Shown here: positions 54,995 through 64,000 of the stretch, one piece after another
Position numbering within the stretch: the stretch's first letter is position 1
Layout of the letters: each line of letters starts with the position of its first letter
Origin: Neostethus bicornis
Taxonomy: Eukaryota > Chordata > Actinopteri > Atheriniformes > Phallostethidae
Direction: 5' to 3'
DNA length: 64,000 bases
Assembly (NCBI GenBank): GCA_902685375.1
Contig: LR738560.1
Span: forward strand, 20,796,001-20,860,000
Notes under the pieces: model-generated
Database searches by the model: none
Seen by the model: the letters and a program-made list of their open reading frames with translations, nothing else
Told to the model about the DNA's origin: nothing
Program-made: the position numbers and the translations under genes

Positions 54995-55625
54995 TTTATC
55001 AGTGTCCACCTGAGGTGGTGAAGACACTCTGCTTCGTATTGTATCTCTGAACAGTCCAGTTTGTTATTAATGTGAACACCAGGTTTCTGTAGACATCCAT
55101 CCTTTCAATGTCAAGTCCTGGCTGTTCTGCTCGTTCAGAGTGGACTTTTTTCAGAACCATCATCTCCTTTGGTGACTCTTGGTGACATTGATGTGAAGGT
55201 GATTGAGTTTTCACCAGTCAGTAAAGTCCTGGACCAGCTTCCTGTTCCCCAGATCGTTCCCTTCAGACACACACTCAACAATGGCTGCATCATCTGAGAA
55301 CTTCTAGATGTTTCTGATGTTTGAGTCAGAGGTCTGATGTGAAAAAGAGAGAGGACCGTGCCTTGTGGAGCTCCTGATCAGACACACACATGTTGTGGTC
55401 TGTTGGTCCATGGAGTTAGCTTTCTGTGGACCACCGCTCCTTCAAGCTTTCCCTTGAGCTGTGAAGTCTGGATGGTGTTGAAAGCACTAGAAAAGTCATA
55501 GAATGTGGTGCTTCCAGGTTCCTCAGGGTTCAGGAGTGATCTGTGTAGTAAGTAAACAACAGCTTCTTCTTCAGGTGAGACGTTAAAGCTACAGGTCTGA
55601 CGTGGTTGGACTCCGTGGCACAACG
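54995..55625 (-). pseudogene. Rex1-like LINE, reverse transcriptase core (minus)
   Basis: Minus strand from 55590 to 55380 encodes EEEAVVYLLHRSLLNPEEPG, TTFYDFSSAFNTIQ and a LTPWTNRPQHV-type stretch. Further on (55255-55000) come LVQDFTDW- and HINVT-like residues. The FDFSSAFNTIQ segment is RT motif A of Rex1/CR1-like elements. The catalytic YADD-type region (motif C) is not recognisable, and the frame is broken in several places. The opposite orientation relative to 53822 shows a separate insertion. Confidence 0.8.
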
Positions 55626-55945
55626 GACTGGAACCACAGGAAGTTTTTCACACAGGAACCTACTTCAACGTGAGGCTGTGGTTAAACATGTACCTCAGAA
55701 CCTGGCAGAGCTGGTCTGCAGTCTCTGGGCAGTTTGGACAGGTGCCCTTACAGTAAACACACCCTGCAGCCATCAAAAGACACAAAAATTTATTTTTAAT
55801 TCCAAACGTTAACCCGCATGGTTACGATGGCATGACCACATTAGAGATAATTGGTTCAGAAGATGAACGAATGAATGAACTTTACTTTCCAAACAGATCT
55901 GACTTGGTGTGAAATTGTGAGTTTAACATTTTCAATGAGTTCAAC
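55626..55945. other. Unassigned non-coding stretch
   Basis: No gene or repeat recognised. Confidence 0.45.
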
Positions 55946-56775
55946 ATCATTGATCAGGATCAATTTGCTGCCGAGTGTGAAGCAGCCGGGATGGGAATTA
56001 GCGCCTCCAAATCTGAGGCTATGGTCCTCGCCTGGAAAAGGGTGGAATGCCCCCTTGCGGGTCAGGGACAGGGTCCTGCCCCAAGTGGAGGAGTTTAAGT
56101 ATCTCAGGGTCTTGTTCACGAGTGGGGGAAGGATGGAGCAGGAGATCGACAGGCGGATCGGTGCGGCATCAGCAATAACTAGGACGCTGCATGAGCTGAG
56201 ACGAAAAGCAAAGCTCTCCATTTACAAGTCGATCTACGTTCCTACCCTCACCATGGTAACCAGGATCTACGTTCCTACCCTCATCATGGTAACCAGGATC
56301 TACGTTCCAACCCTACCCTCACCATGGTAACCAGGATCTACATTCCTACCCTCACCATGGTAACCAGCTGTGGGCGGTGACCGAAAGAATGAGATTGCGG
56401 ATACAAGCGGCCGAAATGAGCTTCCTCCGCAGGGTGGCTGGGCTCTCACTCAGAGATCGGGTGAAGAGCTCTGCCATCCGCGCGGAGCTTGGTGTCGAGC
56501 CGCTCCTCCTCCAGGTTGAGAGGAGCCAGATGGGGTAGTTCGGGCCTCTGGTCGCAACTCCCCCCGAGCGCCTTGCGAGCGAGGTGTTTTGGGCACGTCC
56601 CACCGGTAGGAGACCAAGGGGCAGACCCCGGACCCGCTGGAGAGACTGGGTCTCACAGCCCGCTGGGGAACGACTAGGGATCCTTCTGGGAGAGATGGAG
56701 GATGCAGCTGGGGTGAGAGAAACCTGGGCTTCCCATTTGAGGTTGTTGCCCCTGCGACCCGGCCCCGAAATATTT
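55946..56775 (+). pseudogene. LINE-A, longest RT-end copy (56 kb)
   Basis: Starts near 'aatttgctgccgagtgtgaa' and reads KQPGWELAPPNL-type and VRDRVLPQVEEFKYLRVLFT stretches, then SGGRMEQEIDRRIGAASAIT, RTLH and KAKLSIYKSIYVPTLT. It continues through a short 33-bp array (56235-56366) into RMRLRIQAAEMSFLRRVAGL, SAIRAELGVEPLLLQVERSQ, GRPRTRWRDWVSQPAGERLG and a LLPLRPGP end. It is the most complete copy in the window, although frameshifts occur at the array and near 56540. The endonuclease and RT core are missing. Confidence 0.9.
56235..56366 (+). repeat. 33-bp minisatellite of LINE-A, array 5 (about 4 units)
   Basis: Four units, one with 'catcatggtaacc' and one with a short internal 'ccaaccctaccc' insertion that shifts the frame. 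It represents an early stage of expansion. Confidence 0.92.
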
Positions 56776-57859
56776 TTTCCGTCTTTTTGTTTTGACGCTT
56801 CCGGCATGAAAAGTCTTGATTTTGAAGAATAAACCATCAGTTTTTAGCAAGTCTCTTGTTTTTCCAGCGGTAACTGTTTTAGTGTTTTTCAAACGTCAAC
56901 ATTGTTATAAGAAATTCACAAAGTGACTGAAAAAAATCTGCCATCATCAGCATGAATCCAGACAGATAGGGGTCAGGAGAAGGACACAGTGAGGAATAAC
57001 CTGATTAGGCTCCTAAGATCAGCTGATGGGGATAAATATTTATGATGTTTAGAGGTGAGAAGAGGACAGAGAATCTTGTTTTCTGTTTGTTTGTGTCTGC
57101 GCTGTATCTGTGGAGGAGTGGCACCTTTAGCTGCCCTGATGATCATCAGCGCTCTGGAGAGACGTGCTGTACCTGAGGAGGAGGCTAAGTGAATGTAAAT
57201 TACAGAGAAGGACTGACATTTTCTCTTCAACTGTTTCCATCTCCTCCTCTCCTCTCTACACCAGGCCCGGCTCCGTAAAGGTCTTCTGTAAACTCCAGAC
57301 GTGCTATTTGTTCTTCAGAAAGCAGGAGAATTATCAGACATTATTCCCTGAAATTGCTCGTCATGAGAGGCACGGCAGCCAGGACGTGGATGGAATCCCA
57401 ATGAGCTCGCTGCTCTGGGTTTAAATTAGAGCCGCGGGACCTTCAGCAGGAAATATTTCAACCTTCTCTACTTCCTGTCTGCTCTGAGAACACGAGGCCA
57501 AGTTCTTCCATCAACATCTGAACCAAGCAGCTGGAAATCATTTATTTATTAGATGCAGCAATTAGTAAAACTATTTAATAAGTGATGAGTCCATCTTTCA
57601 GGAACAAGTCAGACCATCAGGAGAATCTTTCTGTTTCACATGAAATGAAGCCTTAGTTGTGTCGGGAGAGAGGGGGACGAAAGACCCCAATGTTTGCATC
57701 AACAGTCTTTACTGAGAAAAACATGCTGTTTTTTTCTCAATAAAACAATAAAAAATTGTTTCATTAACATCAAAAGAGACTAAAATTTTAATCTGAAATG
57801 TTTCTTACGCTAAGCTTCACATATAAAGATCTAATCTTTGATTTGCTATGTTTTTTCTC
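56776..57859. other. Unassigned non-coding stretch
   Basis: No gene recognised. Confidence 0.5.
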
Positions 57860-58117
57860 TTCCACTTATCCGGAGGTGGGTCGTGGGGGAAACCGAGGCT
57901 TCTCTCTCTCTGCTGCATCCTCCATCTCACCCGGGAGGATCCCGAAATATTCCCTGTCCAGCTGTGAGACATAGTCTCTCCAGCAGGTCCGGGGTCGTAC
58001 TCTGGGTTTAGTCACCAACTAGGCGTTCAGGAGGCATCCCAACAGGTGCTCGAACCATCCCATCTGGCTTCTCTCAACCTGGAAGAGCAACCTGTTATTT
58101 CAGTCCCCACAAACAGC
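57860..58117 (-). pseudogene. LINE-A tail, short deleted copy (58 kb)
   Basis: On the minus strand the array is followed by 'tgtttgtggggactgaaat', then a deletion of most of the tail, 'ccaggttgagagaagccag', 'gggatgcctcctgaacgcc', 'gaccccggacctgctggaga' and the terminal 'ccacgacccacctccgg'. It is heavily decayed. Confidence 0.8.
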
Positions 58118-58963
58118 TGGTTACCATGGTGAGGGTAGGAACGTAGATCCTGGTTACCATGGTGAGGGTAGGAACGTAGATCCTGGTTACCATGGCGAGG
58201 GTAGGAACGTAGATCCTGGTCACCATGGTGAGGGTAGGAACGTAGATCCTGGTTACCATGGCGAGGGTAGGAACGTAGATCCTGGTTACCATGGTGAGGG
58301 TAGGAACGTAGATCCTGGTTACCATGGTGAGGGTAGGAACGTAGACCCTGGTTACCATTGTGAGGGTAGGAACGTAGATCCTGGTTTCCATGGTGAGGGT
58401 AGGGACGTATGTCCTGGTTACCATGGTGAGGGTAGGAACGTATGTCCTGGTTACCATGGTGAGGGTAGGAACGTAAATCCTGGTTTCCATGGTGAGGGTA
58501 GGAACGTAGATTCTGGTTACCTATCGAGGGTTGGAACGTAGATCCTGGTCACCATGGTGAGGGTAGGAACCTAGAGCCTGGTTACCATGGTGAGGCCAGG
58601 AACGTAGATCCTGGTTACCATGGTGAGGGTTGGAATGTAGTTCCTGGTTACCATAGTGAGGGTAGGAACGTAGATCCTGGTTACCATGGTGAGGGTAGGA
58701 ACGTAGATCTTGGTTACCATGGTGAGGGTAGGAATGTAGATCCTGGTTTCATGGTGAGGGTAGGAACGTAGATTCTGGTTACCATGGTGAGGGTAGGAAC
58801 CTAGATCCTGGTTACCATGGTGAGGGTAGGAACGTAGATCCTGGTTACCACGGTGAGGGTAGGAATGTAGATCCTGGTTACCATGGTGAGGGTAGGAACG
58901 TAGATCCTGGTTACCACGGTGAGGGTAGGAATGTAGATCCTGGTTACCATGGTGAGGGTAGGA
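58118..58963 (-). repeat. 33-bp minisatellite of LINE-A, array 6 (about 25 units)
   Basis: About 25 units on the minus strand. A frame of MVTRIYVPTLT type is open for 131 codons (58490-58095) and again at 58986-58801. The far end stops abruptly at 'gtaggagttaccacaaag', so the copy is truncated inside the array. Alternating 'accacggtg' and 'accatggtg' units near 58840-58950 show a two-unit (66-bp) higher-order repeat. Confidence 0.95.
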
Positions 58964-58965
58964 GT

Positions 58966-60025
58966 TACCACAAAGCTAACATACACACTTACACCACTGT
59001 TTCTGAGTGGCCACGAGCTCTGCAGCCCATTAAGGGAAACAGGGAGGTGATGTCAGAGACAGAACCTTCTGGGGTGCACTTTCACAGGAAAATGTTACAT
59101 AATCAACGTTGTCAAAGTTGGAGTAAATCTGGACTCTATCATCAGATTTGTTTTGGAAATAAGCAGAAAATGATCCAGTCTGTTCCACCATTCCGTGTAA
59201 TCCCTCATTCATCCAGAAGGGATCCATCCTAGAAAAGGCTTCAGTGTTTTCTGGACTGTGTGTTTGATCACGGTAATCACGAGTATACAGACTTAATAAC
59301 TTTCAAAATAATAGAAGAATTCCATCTTTCATTATAAATACGCATTTTGACATCATTAACAGCTAATTTGAATAATTGTTCCCAAAAAAAACTACCCGTT
59401 TTTTAGCTGGCTTTTCAATCACAATTATATTATCGGATTTGCTGCTAGTGACTTTCGCGCATGCGCAAAACATTTCAACCCTAAAACATCCATTTGTAAA
59501 ACATTGAGTCGGCCTTTAAAATAGTAAACAAAAAAATCATAATTCGGTCATTTTTGTCATAAAAATATCATTTTGACATCATTGGAAAGCTGTTTTTTTT
59601 TTACCCTCTGCACGACTGTGTAAAAAACTCAGTTTTTCCGAATTTGCGACATGCGACTGATTTTGTAAAGAGGGTGGGAGGGTCGCATATATGCTAGATT
59701 TGTTGTGTTTTACGCTGTATTTGTTGCTTCAAACCAGATATACGCTTTGCTGTGTATTCACCCAGGGACAAGGCTAATTGGGGAGCGGGAGGAGGGGGAA
59801 TTCAGAATCAAAATCTCAAGTGAAACTGAATAGCTTTTTTTTCTATTTATATCCCAATTCTTTGCAAAGAAAAGCCTCCATCTTCGTAGCTATGGGAAGT
59901 CAATCTTAGAAAAATGAGTTTTGACACGGTATCAATTTTAATTATATTCAAGTATTGATTTTTTAAAGTCAACTCCAGTCTGATTGTGTTTTTCTGTCAG
60001 GAATGAAATTGGAGAACTGAACCCT
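58966..60025. other. Unassigned non-coding stretch
   Basis: No gene or repeat recognised, although 59300-59700 is AT-rich with several 'aaaaatcat'/'tttttgtcat' motifs. Confidence 0.45.
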
Positions 60026-60029
60026 GCTG

Positions 60030-60560
60030 AGATGTTTTGGGAAAGTGTAGAAAACCGTGGTGAGAGCGGCCATGCTGATTGGTCTAGAGACAGTGTGGTG
60101 AGAGCGGTCATGCTGATTGGTCTAGAGACAGTGTGGTGAGAGCGGTCATGCTGATTGGTCTAGAGACAGTGTGGTGAGAGCGGTCATGCTGATTGGTCTA
60201 GAGACAGTGGCACTGAGAAAAAGACAGGAAACAGAGATGGAGGTAGCAGAGATGAAGATGCTGAGGATCTCTCTGGGAGTGACCAGGATGGACAGGATCA
60301 GAGGAACAGCACATGTTAGAGGTTTTAAAGTCAGAGAGGCCAGACTGAGATGGTTTGGACATGTGCAGAGGAGAGAGAGAGAGTACATCAGAAGAAGGAT
60401 GCCGGGTTTGGAACCACCAGGAAAGAGGACTAGAGGAAGACCAAAGAGGAGGTTCATGGATACAGTGAAGGAAGACATGAAGATAGTTGGTGTGACTGAA
60501 GAGGATACAGCAGATAGGGTTAGATGGAAGAAACTGACTTGATGTGGAGACCCCTGAAGG
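60030..60560 (+). pseudogene. LINE-B C-terminal tail with 38-bp array, copy at 60.2 kb
   Basis: After a short segment ('gaaagtgtagaaaaccg') and four 38-bp repeats the frame is open for 123 codons: VRAVMLIGLETVALRKRQET, EMEVAEMKMLRISLGVTRMD, RIRGTAHVRGFKVREARLRW, FGHVQRREREYIRRRMPGLE, PPGKRTRGRPKRRFMDTVKE and MKIVGVTEEDTADRVRWKKL. It is the best preserved LINE-B tail here. The reverse transcriptase is missing. Confidence 0.9.
60058..60211 (+). repeat. 38-bp minisatellite of LINE-B (4 units)
   Basis: Four units with the 'catgctgattggtctagaga' landmark at 60071, 60109, 60147 and 60185 (38-bp steps). The last merges with the open frame. Confidence 0.95.
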
Positions 60561-61440
60561 GAAATGCCAAAAGAAGAAGAAGAGTGAGTTCCAGGAATAA
60601 CTTTCTGCTTCCATCATGAGTTTATCTGAAGTAGTTTATAGAGGATTAAACATTTAATTGTGTCCGATGTTTGAAACGTTCCTACGTGAAGATTTCAGCC
60701 AATCAGGAGGTGAATCCATGGAAAATGTTTTCATCGTCTTCTGATTAGATTCAATCTGATAAAAAAAAAATAACCTTTCTGTTCAGTAGGAAAAAAAATC
60801 TTCATTTTATCACTGAAACAGAACAAAACGCTGAACATTTTATCAGCGTTACGTTTTTATTCACACATTATTGATCTGTTTACTTTGGAAGCTTTAAATC
60901 TGAAGCTCAGTGTTTATTTGATTTTCCAGAATGTTACAGAAGAGATTTTTATTTCTGAAGGTTTTTACATTTCCCAGCGTAGTGGAGGCAAAACTGAGAT
61001 CTGATGTTTATCTTAGAGATGAAATTTGCTGTTCGGTGGGGGACCTGTTTGCATAAAGCTGCGTTGCCTGCATGATGGAGGAGTACATGTGTGAGACTGG
61101 CTCCTCTTCACACTGAGAGAGCTGAGTGGGTGGACTGATACCCTCCTCTTAGAAAAACATGTTGAAGTACTTTACCAGCAGGAAACTCTGAAAAGTTGCA
61201 GAAAAACACAGAAAATGTCACAACTTTTAAAAACATTAAATAATCTGCTGTCAAACTTAAAAACAATGAGTTCAGATTTAATATTAGAACAAAGACGCAG
61301 GCCGAAAAAAAAAATAATGTTGGTGAAACAACTCCTTTTTTTTTTAATTAACTCCAAGTTTCACTTAAAAACTGAAATATAACAGGCAGACCTTCAGCAG
61401 TGCTCCATCTGTATCAATCACATCCTCTGTAACTATGTAT
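60561..61440. other. Unassigned non-coding stretch
   Basis: AT-rich. No gene or repeat recognised. Confidence 0.5.
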
Positions 61441-61444
61441 GGTT

Positions 61445-61910
61445 AAAAAAAACTTATAAAAACATCTTGAATCTTCTTCTTCTTTCAACATTTCCCTCCA
61501 GGGGGCGCCGCAGCAAGTCAGCCTCTTCCATCTAATCCTATCTGCTGCATCTTCTTCGGTCACACCAACTATCTTCATGTCTTCCTTCACTGTATCCATG
61601 AACCTCCTCTTTGGTCTTCCTCTAGTCCTCTTTCCTGGTGGTTCCAAACCCAGCATCCTTCTTCTGATGTACTCTCTCTCTCTCCTCTGCACATGTCCAA
61701 ACCATCTCAGTCTGACCTCTCTGACTTTAAAACCTCTAACATGTGCTGTTCCTCTGATCCTGTCCATCCTGGTCACTCCCAGAGAGATCCCCAGCATCTT
61801 CATCTCTGCTACAAACATCTCTGTTTCCTGTCTTTTCTTCAGTTCCACTGTCTTTAGGCCAAACAGCATGGCCGCTCTCACCACAGTTTTCTACACTTTT
61901 TCTTTCTTTT
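61445..61910 (-). pseudogene. LINE-B C-terminal tail without array, copy at 61.7 kb
   Basis: The minus-strand frame (61884-61414) reads VRAAMLFGLKTVELKKRQET, VAEMKMLGISLGVTRMDRIR, FKVREVRLRWFGHVQRRERE, YIRRRMLGLEPPGKRTRGRP and MKIVGVTEEDAADRIRWKRL, then CCGAPWREM. At its 5' end the 38-bp segment is present only once (61849-61886), followed by 'gttttctacactttt', the same flank seen before the array at 60.03 kb. This fixes the single-copy ancestral state. Confidence 0.9.
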
Positions 61911-61911
61911 T

Positions 61912-61989
61912 AGCTGAAAGGGCCCATCTCATGCAAAAGTGACTTTCCAGAGTTTTCTAGCTTGTAAGAGTGATGTCCGGGCCTTGTAC

Positions 61990-62064
<75 letters not shown>

Positions 62065-62685
62065 TGATGTCCGGGCCTTGTGTGTGTGTGTGTGTGTGCT
62101 TTCTAGATTGATTTAGCCCGTTTTTCTGTGGATTTCTGGAACACTCAGACAAAACAACCAATGAGCAGATGTCTAAAGTATGACTCATTTGACGTAGCCA
62201 GGACGGACTTCACACACGCCCCCCTCCCTCCTCACCACCCGCCCGCCCTCCTCACCCGCCTCCACTCCGGCCTTACGCCCTCACAAACTCGCTTTCAACG
62301 TCCGATAAACAGGCTGGTTCGCTGCTCTGCGTCTTTTTTATTTTCTTGCTTGAAACACGCTTTTTTGATGAATCCACATGATAAAATCTTATTTCAGACG
62401 CTACCAAACCGCTACGCACGGGTTTACGCCCGCCTTCCCCCTCCCGCTCAGAGATGGGCGGAGGAATAGCGGCTCAGTGAGAGCAGAGGGCGGAGCTTAT
62501 ACTTTCTCAGGACGGGCGGGGGGATGAGCGATACCCGGTCTTTCATAGTTCCGGGTCTGTGACTGCGCTCCACCAAATCATAACTATCATGTAATGCATG
62601 TTGCAAGCCCCACATTTTGTATGTGTATGTGCAGAGGATACAATGTGAAAAGAGATATTTTGCATGAGACAGTCTCTTTAAACTC
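61912..62685. mobile_element. Non-autonomous DNA transposon (MITE-like) with TIRs
   Basis: The left end 'aaagggcccatctcatgcaa' and the right end, in reverse complement 'aaagagactgtctcatgcaa', form an imperfect inverted repeat, both continuing into A-rich sequence. Between them are TG tracts and a C-rich segment at 62205-62280. No transposase was recognised. Superfamily unknown. Confidence 0.55.
61989..62098. repeat. Compound (TG)n microsatellite
   Basis: A TG tract of about 36 dinucleotides (61989-62060), then a repeated 'gagtgatgtccgggccttgt' segment, which also precedes the first tract near 61968, and a second TG tract. The duplication of the flank shows local slippage or unequal exchange. 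Confidence 0.93.
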
Positions 62686-63699
62686 TTCCTTGAATCAAAT
62701 GTAAAACTTCACAATAAAAGCCTTCACTCAACAAACTAGTCTTCTATTGTTTAGTTTAATCTTTTGAACCACTTATCACCTAATGGAGTCACAGGGTGCC
62801 GGAGCCTATCCCAGTGAGAGGCAGCATACACCCTGAACAGGTCACCAGTCTAATGCAGTAAGCTCATTAAATGATACATTCACTGATTTGTAGACGTTCA
62901 AATTTTTCAAAATGTTACCTGCTGTCCTCACCCAGGGTTCAGAGAGCTGGACGTGCCCCCAGGTTTGACCTGAGATTTTTCTTTGAAGCCGATTGATTTC
63001 TTACAGACTAAATCACCATGGAAACACAGAGCGAATGGCTGACACAGAGGTCAATAAGACACCTGACCAATAAGATCACTCAAAAATGTCAGGGCTTTAT
63101 TTCCACATAGTGGAGGATGAGGTGAGGTCTGTCCATCCATACGTCCATACGTCGGTCCGTCCATTACGCAGCCTATCAGTAAAGCTTGTTCTAAAACACC
63201 TGCTTGGGATTTCTGAGCTTCGTCCACCTGAAAATCAAAAGAAACCAACATCTGAAGAGGATGTAAAACAATGGAGTCTTTCTGAGATCTGATTGGGCGT
63301 CAGGTGGAATGATTAATGAAGACAAAGCTGGTAAAAGAAAGAAGCTTGAGGACCAGGGTCTTTGTTTTCTGACAGGTTTAGAACTCTTTGAGTTATTTGC
63401 AGTTTTTTTGCTGAAAAGCGTTTCCATCGTCACAAAAGAGTTTTGTTTTTCACAAACGACTCCTTTTCACTCAACCTGTTTGTTAAAGAGAACAATACGT
63501 TTTACAGCATCTTCGTTACAGAGTTTTAATCTCAAAACTGACAAAGCTGGAGCCCCTACCGCGTCCGTCCAGAGTCTGTAAACAAGTTGACCAATGTAGT
63601 CATGTGAAACGTTTTCAGATTCATCAAATCTCGAGTTAAATCACTCTTATGTTGAGTCACTTTATTTCCAACCGGGTTCGAGTAAAGCTGGCTCATTTA
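62686..63699. other. Unassigned stretch with a small S1 end
   Basis: At 62790-62860 'gagcctatcccagtgagagg' and 'acaggtcaccagtct' match the tail of S1 repeats. Near 63128-63165 there are short 'gtccatacgtc' repeats. No gene seen. Confidence 0.45.
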
Positions 63700-63860
63700 A
63701 AAATGTCTGGCCCTGACAATCTGCCCAGGATGTCTTTGAGGCTGCACGGCCTACCCCTCTTCCTTGAACCCTGATTATCTGCAACAAACTGGTTAAAACT
63801 GGCTACACTTCAGGGTCGTACATCTCCTCCTTCCTCACCTCATGACGGTATGTGGGAGCC
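63700..63860 (+). mobile_element. LTR-like repeat (family L1), end fragment
   Basis: Contains 'ctgcaacaaactggttaaaa' and 'ctggctacacttcagggtc', similar to the ends of the 2.1 and 52.4 kb copies. Only the terminal part remains. Confidence 0.45.
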
Positions 63861-64000
63861 ATCACTGTTCATTACGCATGCCTTCATAAATGATTCCCCG
63901 ATGGTTTGAAAGGGTGACTTTTTGAAATCCATAGAAAATTTTCGATGACTAAACGCAGTAAAACCTGAGAAACTCTGGAGAAGTTTGGCAGATCCGTCCC

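Noticed and set aside
62205..62540. CpG island promoter
   Set aside because: The C-rich and GC-rich part lies inside a TIR-bounded element, and the CpG content is patchy. There is no adjacent gene.

Overview
The window looks like repeat-dense, gene-poor DNA from a teleost fish, probably a percomorph. I infer this from the repeat fauna: Rex1-like and other non-LTR retrotransposon tails, a long-TIR Tc1-like transposon, several hAT and pogo/Tigger-like elements, tRNA-derived SINEs and long CA/TG microsatellites. I found no intact host protein-coding gene, tRNA or rRNA. Nearly every long open frame lies in a transposon remnant or in a minisatellite whose period is a multiple of three.

The dominant element, called LINE-A here, is a non-LTR retrotransposon tail (end of the reverse transcriptase plus a C-terminal tail). 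It occurs at about 3.35, 4.2, 5.7, 6.8, 9.3, 11.4, 14.9, 19.6, 24.5, 25.4, 27.4, 31.9, 48.2, 56 and 57.9 kb. In six copies the same point of the coding frame has grown into an array of 33-bp (11-codon) repeats, from about 4 to about 72 units. A second LINE tail, LINE-B (16.5, 28.0, 60.2, 61.6 kb), carries a 38-bp array at the corresponding post-RT position in two of four copies. A third retroelement-like family, C (9.3-10.8 kb and 20.2-21.2 kb), has expanded one internal segment as 40-bp units in one copy and 69-bp units in the other. A pogo-like remnant at 1 kb holds a 17-bp array and a long palindrome.

Layout. 0-13.6 kb: SINE-like pieces, pogo remnant, LTR-like sequence, three LINE-A loci and a solo LTR (6639-7887) split by a LINE-A insertion with a 12-bp duplication. 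13.6-28.6 kb: mostly unassigned DNA with LINE-A, LINE-B, family C, family D and MITEs. 28.9-29.9 kb: a hAT remnant. 29.9-40.2 kb: a tandem array in which three near-identical units of about 2.4 kb (the third deleted to about 1.65 kb) are flanked by much older copies; it has several conserved hairpins and no recognised gene family. 41.7-48.0 kb: a five-level nest, a LINE RNase H frame interrupted by a hAT, then a Tc1-like element, a second hAT, a pogo-like element and a third hAT. 48.2-51.2 kb: the largest 33-bp array, with higher-order structure. 51.9-64 kb: family D, LTR-like, Rex1-like, LINE-A, LINE-B and MITE sequence.

The best candidates for something undescribed are the recurrent growth of minisatellites at fixed coding positions in unrelated retroelements, and the 30-40 kb tandem array with structured-RNA-like modules. 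Neither can be settled by reading alone.
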